64,000 nt of DNA from Nissolia schottii. Lineage: Eukaryota > Streptophyta > Magnoliopsida > Fabales > Fabaceae. The notes below the pieces were generated by a model. That model was given only the letters and a program-made list of their open reading frames with translations. It was not told the origin of the DNA and did not search any database. The position numbers were made by a program, and so were the translations under genes. Positions 37,360 through 47,440 of the stretch are shown piece after piece; within the stretch, counting starts at the first letter, position 1; the number at the start of each line of letters is the position of its first letter. The stretch spans positions 62,001 through 126,000 of the forward strand of contig QANU01099368.1 in assembly GCA_003254905.1 (NCBI GenBank). The letters are read 5' to 3'.

Positions 37360-38121
37360 TAGCCCAAGACAAGAACAATAGTACAAGTTGGCCCAACTAA
37401 CTAGTTAAAAATGGATGGACTCGAGAAAAACCAAATTAAAATGAAAACTAGTTTTTGGTCCGATTTAGCTTTTACCTACGCCTCAACCCAACGTTGGCAG
37501 TCCGCAACATTGATGAGTTAGGCCCTGTAACCCAATTATATTTAGGTGGTTTGGTAAATATTTTATGGGTAAATACTTTATACTATGTAATTTATTTATT
37601 TTTAATAATTTTTATAATTAAATTTATCAAATTTTGTTATCATTTTATATTTTATATGATCGTAATAAATTTTTCATTAATTATATCATTTAGAGAGTCA
37701 ACTTATAAGAAGTTTAGAAATTTGTAGATCATTTAAACTTACGATACACTTCTCTATAAATATTATATAGAAACTAATTAATTAATCACATTAAATCATA
37801 TAGTTCATTAATGTGTCATATTAGATAATAAAATGATAACAAACTTTAATAAATTTAATTATAAAAATTATAATAAATAAATAAATTAAGTAACATGAGA
37901 TATTTACTCCATAAAATATTTACTCCAAATAATATTTAAAAAATCACCTTATATTAAACCCATATTGGGCAAACCCAAATGGACTATCCACATAGAAAAC
38001 CCAAAATAATATCGCTAGTTTCCAGTAGGGTGTTAATTTTAAGGCCAACATTTCGGACTGACCGATCGAGTCAAATATGTACTAACCCATTATGCATAAA
38101 CTATTTGGTGATACTAAATCA
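37360..38121. other. Intergenic, no gene recognised
   Basis: A+T-rich sequence. The open frame at 37455-37727 has no recognisable domain and is mostly A+T-rich translation. Confidence 0.45.
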
Positions 38122-39309
38122 GGGCTAATTACACTAACCTCTAAGATCTCTTAATATTACATTCACACCCCCATTTAATTTATATTTTTACACTCACCTC
38201 CCTTAATTTGTTTGAGGCTAAAAAGAATGAACATTTCGTGAGACTACTGTATTTTAGTGTTTGACACATTGTAGATATTAGCCCTCAAAAATATTCATTT
38301 AACACATGTGTCACACATATTTAAATAAAAAATCCATGATTAGTTGTGTTAAGTGTTTTTGAGCATCTAAGATTTTTTTGAGCAGTGCCTGAGTAAAAAG
38401 TGTTTTAAATACTAACTAATTTATAATAATATAGATCTTTAAAAAATTAGTAATACATAAAAATATCTGAATATTCTATATATTTTAAAAGGAGTTTAAA
38501 AAATATTAAAAATTAATAGTTTAATATCAATAAAAATATTATGAATTATTATAAATATTTAATTTTATATTTATATATACTATGTTTATGTCCTAAATTT
38601 TTTTGAAATTAATGCGTTATCATGTCACATATTGTGTCTTATCGCATGTCCTTGTATGTGTCAGTACTTCTTAGGTATGAGTTCATTACACATACCTCCC
38701 TTAATCTTAAATTTTCAATTTTACAAAATAAAAATAAAAAAACCTAAAAAGACCATTCAATCCTTAATTATTTATTTTATCTGTATTTTATGTACTCATC
38801 CTCTCCGTCTCCCCCTACCTTCTTCACCGCCATCTCCTGTTGGCAAACAAATCTCTGCAAAACTACCATTTTATACCTAATTGTCTGTTGACCAAAACAA
38901 ATTCATTCATTCATCTCCTTCTTTCCTCTTTGATAGTTGGAATATCAAGGATAGGTACACAAAATTGAATCTAACATATATAGCCACACCAAAATTAAAG
39001 CTATAACACCTCCTTGATCTGGACAATAAAAATCACCCCCTTCCATTAACGTTTAAGTCCACGCCCTGTCATGTGCGTAAACAACCAAAATTCCTTCATC
39101 ATTGTGCATCATCATCAAACATCGACTACTATTCATCATCCTCAAAACCACTCTCTACACACACTATCGCCGAAGTTACCCCCAGCCACCACCGCTCTCC
39201 ACCTCGCGCTGCTCCTTCTAGCTGTCATCATCGCTTCCCGAATCCCGACGTCACCTCCACTCGAACTGCTTTGCCGTACTCATCTGGTCAGAGCTCCACT
39301 GGCATTGTT

Positions 39310-40425
39310 ATTAAACCTCACCATGGTTAGGTCAACCCAGAACCTAGTGACCCTACTACCTCATCAGGCCGGTTCTCACTTTAGATTGGACATGCATTCA
39401 GACCGAATTAACTTTTTCAAATCCGGCCCAACCACAAGTCGAAGGCCTTGACCCATGCTCAAATTAGAAAGGGAAATTTAATTCCCCAAGTTAAAAATAT
39501 TATTAAAGTTGTGAATTGAACACTTGACCTTGAAGTGGTGAGGCATACTCCTTGCCACTAAATTTGGATATGACTCCTCTAAAGTGGACTTTGTACTTTA
39601 GAAGTTAAAATGCAATAATCTTAGCATTTAAAAGTAATTAACAATAAAGATTGTTCCACGTCATATTAGTAACTGTCTTTTTCTTTTTTGGTTTCACCCT
39701 CTTTTATAGTTCTTGTTTGTAGATAAATCATAACCGCCTCAAGCACAAACCCTACGTTCCTTTTTTCTTCTTTTTCTTTTACCCCCATTAGTTTATTCGT
39801 AGTTTACAATTACATTGATTGATTAGGAGATGAAGTATTCTTTGATGAAGGTTCTTTGTTTATCAGTTATTTTCATCTTTCTTCTTATTAGTGTTTTGAC
39901 AAGAAAAGGAACAAAATTTGGTTGTTATTAATGAGAAAATATGGTGATAATAGTGACAATAACGGAGCCAATGTCTACATATTCTAGTATGCAAGAATAT
40001 GTATTGGAGATAGGAATGTGGGTGATGCTATGTCTCAGGGAAAGAAGTTACATTGTTTATTTTTCACTTTTTATTAAGAAAAAAATAATTCAGTAAAAAA
40101 AATGATATGTGAAATAATCTTTATCGTTAATTACTTTCAAAGGCTAAGATTATTACACTTTAACCTCTAAAGTGCAAAGTGCACTTTAGAGGAGCCATGT
40201 TTCACTAAACCAACAATCTTCTTGTTGTCATGTAGTTTCAATAAATTATATATATATATATACACACGTACATGTATATTTAGGGTAATGAATTTTATAT
40301 GTTTGGTTCATTATTATTTTATTATGTCCGATTCAACAAGTAACCCAATGACTTACTGATTGAACTAGTGGCCTAATAAGCTAATGAGGTGGCCGGATCG
40401 AGCCCTGGGTCGAGTTTAATAATTA
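39310..40425. mobile_element. Possible middle nested element
   Basis: ttattaaacctcacc (39308) and further matches to about 39370 pair loosely with the reverse complement of 40370-40422 (ttattaaactcgaccc, then cctcatta, aggcc). This suggests another inverted-repeat element inserted in the outer one and enclosing the 39573-40196 foldback. The pairing is weak and the target site is not established. Confidence 0.35.
39573..40196. mobile_element. Foldback-type element with ~97-bp inverted arms
   Basis: The left arm (39573-39671) starts actcctctaaagtggacttt and continues gcaataatcttagcattt, aaagtaattaacaataaaga. The reverse complement of the right arm (40098-40196) starts gctcctctaaagtgcacttt and continues gtaataatcttagccttt, gaaagtaattaacgataaag. 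The match runs over almost 100 bases with about 85% identity by eye. The 430-bp interior is A+T rich and non-coding. It lies inside the larger element and so is younger than it. Confidence 0.8.
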
Positions 40426-40717
40426 TGTCCACTAGTTCATCGAAGCTCGATGGCGGATGCGTTGCAGATCTGGATTCGTGACTTCAAAGTAGGGGTTTAT
40501 TGCGTTAGGATGGTTTGTTAGTGTTGGGATGGTGGGTGGGGGTTGCCGATTGGGGGCTGAGGAGATACAGGCGGGTGGGGAATGGTGATGGTAAGGATGA
40601 TCGAAGGAGGAGACATTCTAGGTTTTTTTAAGGTTAAATTTGAAAATTTAAAATTTATTTGAACACAAGGAAAATGAGTGTAAAAATGAAAACCAAAGAG
40701 GGTGTGAGTGTAATATA

Positions 40718-41144
40718 CAAGGTTAAGAAAATCGGATCGGACATTGAATCGGCCAAGGCAAGAGTTTAGAGATTCAGAGATTCAACTGAGGTATAAAAAT
40801 ATATATTTTATTATTTATATGTATATATATATATATGATCAATTATATACTATATAATAAATAAAAATCACTTTTTATATAGTGTTTATACATTATTAAT
40901 GTTGTGAAAGTATATTTTTCAACAAAATATATAGGTATTACATCAAAATCAATAATTTTTTTTCATTTAAACAAAAAATCAATTTTCAAAAAAAGAAAAG
41001 AAAAGAAAAGAAAATCGGTCCAACTTGTCAATTTTGATCAATTTTTAGGACAAGCAATTTTTCATAGCAAACCGAACCGAATAGGGTCCGATTCTCGGTT
41101 CAACCGGTTAGACTGGCCGATCTAATCCAATTTTTTGAACCATG
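40718..41144. mobile_element. Non-autonomous hAT-like element
   Basis: The left terminus is caaggttaagaaaatcggat. The reverse complement of the right terminus is catggttcaaaaaattggat (15 of 20 identical). Flanking 8-mers are gtaatata (40710-40717) and gtaatatc (41145-41152), a near-perfect 8-bp target duplication as expected for hAT. The element interrupts the right inverted repeat of the 38122-41185 element, which becomes continuous when it is removed. The terminal CAWGGTT matches that of the element at 55011-55992, so the two may belong to one family. Inside are (AT)n stretches and an AAAAG repeat, with no gene. Confidence 0.78.
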
Positions 41145-41185
41145 GTAATATCAAGAGACTTAAGAGAGGTTGGTCAAATTACCCT

Positions 41186-41487
41186 AAGAAAATAGCATTC
41201 TAAAAGTAATTGGTCAACGGGAGTGTTCGGCAATGATAATCATGTGCTGAATTGGACCAAATAATTGCCAATGAGTTGTAAGAAGGGGTGCGGGTTCTAA
41301 TATATTATTATGATGCCGCAGCCCAATCTTTATGACTGATTAGTATAATATTATAACATTGTGCACATGACACGAATTTTTTAACAAATAATGAAATCGG
41401 TTGGCTCATCTGCACTCTTCTTAAGTAGGCTCTGTCCTCATCCAATTTCCCCCACAACAACACATACAATCAATCACACCTATAGCT
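41186..41487. other. Upstream region of LFS-like gene 2
   Basis: About 300 bases between the nested element and the second LFS-like gene. No convincing TATA box. The last 60 bases are C/A rich like a plant 5' leader. Confidence 0.45.
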
Positions 41488-41976
41488 ATGGCAGAGGAAT
41501 CGAATTCAAGATGGGAAGGCAAAACTTCAGCTGAATTTGCAAGCATAACTTCAGAACGAGCATGGTTTGCATTCGAGGACTTCTGCAACCTGCACAAGTG
41601 GTTATCACTTGTGGAAACATGTTACATAATAGAAGGTGTTGATGGACAGCCTGGTGCAGTCCGCTATTGTGCTTCCACCACACCAACAACCACCATGTGG
41701 GCTAAAGAAAAGCTACTCGTGACGGATCCGGTCCAACGCTGCCTCAGCTATGAGGTGGTGGAGAGCAACATGGGATTCAAGTCATATGTTGCCACAATCA
41801 AAGTATTTCCAATCAGCGGTGGAGATGAACAGCCCGGTGAAGGGTGCAGGGTGGAATGGTCTTTTGTGTGCGATCCGTTGGAAGGGTGGACTTATGAGAG
41901 TTTCTACTCTTTCATTCAGTCTTCTCTGCAGTCCATTGCCAAGAAGATTGAGTTAACATTCTCTGATGCTCATTAA
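41488..41976 (+). CDS. Lachrymatory-factor-synthase-like START/SRPBCC protein, copy 2
   Basis: A single exon of 162 residues with the same architecture as the gene at 35923: MAEESNSRWEGK, AWFAFEDFCNLHKWLS, GQPGAVRYCAS, MWAKEKLL, NMGFKSYVAT, VEWSFVCDPLEGW, IAKKIE. The Arg (in RYC) and Glu (in KEK) positions are kept. By eye, about half the residues are identical to copy 1. Compared with copy 1 it lacks two residues near the N terminus and has three extra between the RYC and W.KE motifs, plus small length changes near GGDEQPGEG. The divergence suggests an old tandem duplication, before the transposons now between the copies. Ligand and enzyme activity are unknown. Confidence 0.88.
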   Translation: MAEESNSRWEGKTSAEFASITSERAWFAFEDFCNLHKWLSLVETCYIIEGVDGQPGAVRYCASTTPTTTMWAKEKLLVTDPVQRCLSYEVVESNMGFKSYVATIKVFPISGGDEQPGEGCRVEWSFVCDPLEGWTYESFYSFIQSSLQSIAKKIELTFSDAH

Positions 41977-43225
41977 GTGTGAGAGAAATTTGTCAAATTC
42001 GGCTTTGGCCCTATACAAGAATCTGTGTGAGTTATGAACTAATCTTCGTGGTTCTAATATTTGTGTTATATTTCCAAAATTTGGCCATTGTGTCTCTGGT
42101 CAAAAGTCCATGTTAAATTGAATAATTTGTCTTCTTGTAGTCCTTCTCTTTTTTCTCTCCAGAAAGGGAACTGGAAGCGTTTTTATAATTATCAATATGT
42201 TTGGCTGCATATGAATTCTGTATGCATGTTTTCAATTGTCAAAAGGGTTGGAATTTTATTTTATGAAAGTTTATGTCACTTCCGAAAGTGAATTTTGCCT
42301 TTGCACTTTCCTTTAAGTAAATCACAAAAGCACTAAAACTGAAGCATCTTGCTTGTGTTTAACACGGTGATTAATAACATTTGTTTTCCGATTAAAAACT
42401 TCAGTGTACAACTTTGAAAGATTAGAAGTAATTATAAAAAGATAGTTGGTAATGAATGATAAAATTGATAGAAAAACATAATTACAATCCTAATTTTAGC
42501 CCAATTATAGCATGTAAAATACAACACATTCTATGAGGGGTTGAGGAGAGAAATTGGAACCTGGAATTGAAGAGGTAGATATTTGGTTGTATGTGAATCC
42601 AGAAATCCTTGGCTGCAAATGGAAGAGAACCAAGAAGAGAAAGAGGAGTTTTTACTATTATTCTCAATGTCAGATGCTAAAAGGCAATGGTCTTTTTTTT
42701 ATTCTTAATAGGGCAGAATAAAAATTAACACATGGATAGTCATAGGGACTCTTCCATTTATTAGTTAATGATGAGTCTAGCCCCAACAGAATAAAGTTGA
42801 TTTGATTTAGTTCTGTCTTTAAATGAATTGATCATCCCAATTGATTCGAACCAATTCTATTGATTTGGTTTGGATCTTCATATTCATTTGGTCAGTTCAA
42901 TATGCTTAACCTTTAATTTTGACAAGTTTTCGTATGTTATCGTATGAGTTTCTTTGGAGCTATCAAGCAGGGCTCATGCTATAAATATGCAAGGTATCTT
43001 TTTGTCAGAGGTAACATAAAATCTTCGAATCTGATACCTTTGATTACGTTATAATAAGCCCCAATAGCTAATCCACATGCTCGTTCACATATGTACAATC
43101 TACCGGCCCCACTTTCCTCTTCTTCATAAAGGTTTACAATTAAAGAAGGATAATTAGTGCCTTTCTTAAATTATTTACGTCTTACATCGAAGATCTTGAG
43201 AGTGCCAATCTTCAAATTATTTACG
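41977..43225. other. Downstream spacer of LFS-like gene 2
   Basis: Includes the presumed 3' untranslated region, then A+T-rich spacer. The open frames at 42061-42291 and 42482-42667 have no recognisable domain. Confidence 0.45.
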
Positions 43226-43411
43226 TCACTTTCTGTAAGCATCGAGCCATTAACCAAACTAACGACAAGAATTGAAATCATGCAGAAACCAATATTCAAA
43301 GAAAAGGTGTAAATATGAAAGGTAATATATATTACACAGAAAATATCAGTATCATAATTTGAAAGAATGCAGGAACTACAGATGCATAAAAAAAAAAAAA
43401 ACACTCAAACT
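43226..43411. repeat. Left copy of the direct repeat flanking the LINE
   Basis: The ~186 bases from actttctgtaagc to cactcaaact match 49768-49937 in the same orientation, including 57 identical bases in a row (43271-43327 against 49804-49860). Differences are a ~9-base insertion here, a few substitutions and a longer A run. It stands directly next to the LINE 3' end. Confidence 0.9.
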
Positions 43412-45143
43412 ATTTTTGCTTGTTGAACAAGAGGGGCAAAACGCCCAAAGCAAAACTATACATTCCACAGCAGAAAGAGAAGAAGAATAAAAAAATGGAA
43501 CTCCAAGGGTAGAAAGTGTTCAAACTTTGCTAGTGAATCAGCTACAACATTGCCTTCCCTTAGGTATGAACACATTTAAAGTTTTGGAACTGAGTCTTGA
43601 GCATTCGAATCTCAATGAGCAGAGGTTTCTCATGATAATTTTCTTGCCAATCAATCATTATTAATTAAGTTCACGACCAACATAAAATCAAACTCAACAA
43701 TAATATTCGTTATGCCTAATTGATTAGCACAACAAATACCTAATAAAATGCCCCAGAGCTCTGCATACAAAGCAGCAAGATCCCAAGTTATTGATGAATG
43801 CTGAAATGAGCTAACCATTGTTGTCGCGAATAATGCCACCGCTAGAAGTCGCAAAGTTAGAGCTAAAAATCGAGCCATCAGAATTTAATTTATGCTAGTT
43901 TAGCAGCGGGGACTCCCAGCAGACAAAGAACCTCTATATCTTTGTGCCTGCTAGAACTGAAGACAGGAAACACGAACATGGTTTCAGAAATGCCAGCCTT
44001 CATCGGGTAAAAGTTACTTGTAGCAGAATACTCTTTATCTTCAACAATCTTCTTGTTCATGCTCTGCCATTAGGAGGATAAGGCCGTAGCAAAAGTAATG
44101 GGCCAAGCTCTACTATCGGGATTACCATGGTTTACCTCAAGGTTTTGCTCTAGCCAAGCGCTCATATTCATGGTTCAAAAAAACTGAGTATGCACTCCGC
44201 TTGGAATGGATCCCATATATCTCGAGCTTTTATGAAATCCTTTAGGATATGCATAGCCGATTCTTCACTACCACACAAGACGTAGAAAGCATAAAAGGAT
44301 ATATGTCTGCACACTCTATTCTGACTGATCAATAGCGCATCTCTGGTCACCAACCAGAGAAAGCTACCAAGAAATTGAGGACCATTGAGTTTCCAAATGA
44401 GACTAAACAACTAAGACGAGCCACCATGGTTATTCGCAATGATATTATAACCCACTTTCACCGCATATTTCTCGTCACCAGTATGGATCCAAGAAATATT
44501 ATCCTCCTCAGCCCCACATCGATGGAGGCAAGAGATCCAACACCATGTTACAAATGTGAGTAAGTAGAGTTTTGGCTAACTTGGGGAATCCCACTCCCCA
44601 GATACTGTGAGAAAATCATTCAAAGTTGTATCTCTTTGCTTTAATAAGATTGCACGTGGCATGATCTTTCAACATTCCAGCATTAGGGACCCAATTATAA
44701 CCCCAAAATTTAACAACATTCTCATTCCCTACATGCCAAGTAATATTATTTTCTTGTAACGTCCCCCCAATTATCGCACACTCCCTTCCAAAGATTCGAT
44801 GAGGAAGCACGGCGTTGGACTAAAGGGAGAATATCATTATCAAACTTATATTTTGATCTAAGAACCTGGGCCCACAGACTCTCCCTATTAGCAATAAGGC
44901 CCCAACCTACCTTCATCATAAAAGTTTAGTTCATCAGAGGAGCATGGCACAACCCTAAGCTGCCAGAACATTTTGGTATACACACCGTTTGCTAGTTAGC
45001 CAAGTGAATGCGCCTCTCCTGGTTAGTATCCTCTCTACAAAAACTTGCGACACTTCTTTTCAAGCTCGTCACAAGTTCCCAACAGAATACAGGAAATCTG
45101 CATAGTATATGTGTGTAGCACCCCATTGTAGGATCAGGAGGCG

Positions 45144-45155
45144 TCTCGCGCGAGA
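45144..45155. repeat. 12-bp perfect palindrome in the solo LTR
   Basis: tctcgcgcgaga is its own reverse complement and contains CGCGCG. It lies 30 bases from the LTR start, and a partial copy (cgcgaga) recurs at 45172. It may be part of the LTR promoter or a methylation target. Confidence 0.7.
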
Positions 45156-45806
45156 TGCTAAAAGCAACTCACGCGAGAAACACAATGACGCAACTCTGTG
45201 TTTTTTACGTTGGTTCCGCATTTTTGTGGGCCCGACCCGCTTCTTTGGTCACTTCTTTGCATATATATAGAGCTTTCCTCCCCCCATTCCAACCTTCTCA
45301 GAGTTCAGACTCCTTATTCCCTATTAGAAGATTTCTACCCAATTCTTTCTCCTTCTTAGGTGGGTTGCCACTGCTTCTTTTAAGATGACCTAAGTAGTAG
45401 GCTTTGACGCTGCCGCCGTGTTAGTGGTGACCTATGGTGGTCCTCAAGGCGTCATGGCGATACTGGAACACAGTAGCGATGCTAGAATCGTACTGCGGGG
45501 CCTATCAGTTTAAAATTTTGTTTTTTCGGTTCTGATGGTGATTTGGTTGCCTTTCTAGGTGCTAACACCACGCCCCTAGGAGCTCCTAGTGCCAGTGTTC
45601 CTCTGTTCCGTGACATTCCAGGTGAGTAGCGGTCCCGGTGCGTCGGCAATCCCACTTTGATGGTCCACCAATAGAGTCAGTTATGCCATACATGCTAGGA
45701 ATTTAATAGATATTCATTCAGTCCATAACATGTTATTAAATACTTAGACAAATATACATGCTCAGTAAATGCGATGTGATATGCCATGCCATGCCATGGG
45801 ATTATG

Positions 45807-45807
<1 letters not shown>

Positions 45808-45848
<41 letters not shown>
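45808..45848. repeat. (TA)n microsatellite in the solo LTR
   Basis: About 20 alternating TA units, preceded by tandem ccatg units (45784-45798). Confidence 0.95.
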
Positions 45849-45850
<2 letters not shown>

Positions 45851-47428
45851 CATGCTATATTATGCTATGCTATGTTAGGACAGAGACCTAAACCCCTAGG
45901 TTTGATATCTTTAGAGATGCTAGGTTAAGATTATACATAAGACTTAATAATAAAGACTTTGATTAAGGAAGAGACCCTAACGAGGGGCAGGTTTTGGCTA
46001 AGGTAAGACTTGGTACTTAAGTTTTCCGTTTGTGATGCACCTCTCTTACCTGGGAATCCTGACCTAAGTATGGGACCTTAGTCCTAAGGTCGGACTAATA
46101 AAAAAAGACTAGTTATATAGGATATATTTGTCATAATCAGTAGCCTTAGGCCTTAACAACTTGGTAATCGAAAGACAGTTCCCTAAAAGACTTCCCAAAC
46201 AGTAGATTCTAGGATAAATGATTTAGAATAGTATGAGGTCCTACGATCTCATAACCCAGACCCAACAATAGATAGATATGAGCGCAAGGCTCCTTAGCAT
46301 GCGTGCCCTACTAGACCCCTGAGCGCAAGGATCCTTAGACTTAGGGTATGCGTACCCTTGTAGATATCCGGGTTGCGTGCGTACCGAAACCACTCAGAAA
46401 TATTCTTAGTGAAGAAAGGTCGAGTTGTGGCTCCCTTGAATCGTGCTCCTCCGCCAAGGACGTGGGCATACGTACAATTTTACTTTCCAATTATCAGCTC
46501 TTCAGTTATATTCAGTTTATTCCAGTTATTCAGTTATATTCAATTTTTCAGTTACATTCAGTTATATCAATTACTTCAGTTATTCAGTTATATGCTTTAT
46601 TTACCATGCCAGTTCCTTCAATATACATGTATGTATTTATATGTCATTATATATAGTACGTGTGGTTTTTGTGGTACTGAGGTACCCACCACTGAGTTGA
46701 TAACTCACCCCTCTGCCCTCTGTCAAACCATTTTCAGATTCAGCTGAGGATAGTGAGGACGTCCCTCTCATCCAGTAGTAGTAAGGATCTAGCGTTAGTG
46801 GTAAGCTCTACTTCGCAGTGGGTCTACCAGAATCTTTTAGTAGTTGTGCTCCAGACACCTAGGGCAGGATCCATAGTAGTTTTATGAACTTCATCTTCAG
46901 ACATTATTACTTTGTAAACTATTTATACTTTAGTTTAGTATAAGTAAATAGTCTTCAGTTATTAATTAATGAATAAGCCAGTATTTATTTATCATTTGCA
47001 TTTATTAAATGTTTTAGTATGCCATGTCAGTGCTTCCGTAGGTCAGTAGCCCTGCGTGTGGTCACGTCCTAAGTTGGAGAGTGACAAAGTGGGAAGAGAG
47101 GAAATAATAGAATCCACCAACGTCAACCTACCAGCCAACAATAAGGCCGACACTTTTCGATTACTAAGATGATTGGAAGCCTTATCCAGAAGCTCTATAG
47201 GTAGACTTAGTCACCCTCTCGTGCAAAATTGGGACCCCAAACATTTACCCAAGTTAGTTGTTCTACCAAATCTAAGCCTTTTACTGATTTCTGCTCGAAT
47301 AGAATTATGAACATTCTTAGAGAAAAAAATTATGGTTTTCTAATTGTTCACCTTTTGACCAGAACTTGCACAGAAGCTATCTAAGAACTATTTAATAATG
47401 TCATAGTGACCTCAGCAAATAAGATTAA

Positions 47429-47440
47429 ATCATCCGCAAA
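47429..47440 (-). other. Reverse transcriptase catalytic FADD codons
   Basis: The minus strand reads TTTGCGGATGAT within CFADDLILFAE. The two metal-binding aspartates of the LINE reverse transcriptase are preserved although the gene as a whole is broken. Confidence 0.9.

Larger units (their letters stand above)
38122..41185. mobile_element. Large inverted-repeat DNA element with nested insertions
   Basis: The left end reads gggctaattacactaacctc, followed by taatattacattcacacccc and tttttacactcacctccctt. The reverse complement of the right end reads agggtaatttgaccaacctc, then tgatattacactcacaccct and tttttacactcattttcctt. The right arm is continuous only after removal of the hAT-like element at 40718-41144. 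Part of the left inner arm lies further in (38688-38760, matching 40615-40670), so something was also inserted or rearranged between 38210 and 38685. Long inverted arms of this kind suggest a Mutator-like or foldback element. I could not fix a target duplication. G+C-richer internal stretches (39060-39330, 40440-40610) show no family I recognise. Confidence 0.65.
45114..47086 (+). mobile_element. Solo LTR (~1.97 kb) inserted in the LINE
   Basis: The unit begins TGTAGCACCCC and ends GAGAGTGACA, the TG...CA ends of an LTR. The flanking 5-mers are atgtg (45109-45113) and aagtg (47087-47091), a target duplication with one mismatch. Removing the LTR and one 5-mer restores the LINE reading frame across the junction (SLP then TYTMQIS), which confirms the borders. 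A TATA-like catatatatagag lies at about 45259, consistent with an LTR promoter on the plus strand. No primer-binding site, internal coding region or second LTR is present, so this is the product of LTR-LTR recombination. The superfamily is probably Ty3/gypsy given the size, but this is not proven. Confidence 0.85.

Noticed and set aside
39071..39451. 126-residue frame in the nested element region
   Set aside because: Composition is coding-like but two frames overlap equally well and neither matches a family. More likely captured or random sequence inside a transposon.
45155..46747. Several open frames inside the solo LTR
   Set aside because: They lie within a non-coding LTR, overlap in different frames and match no protein family.
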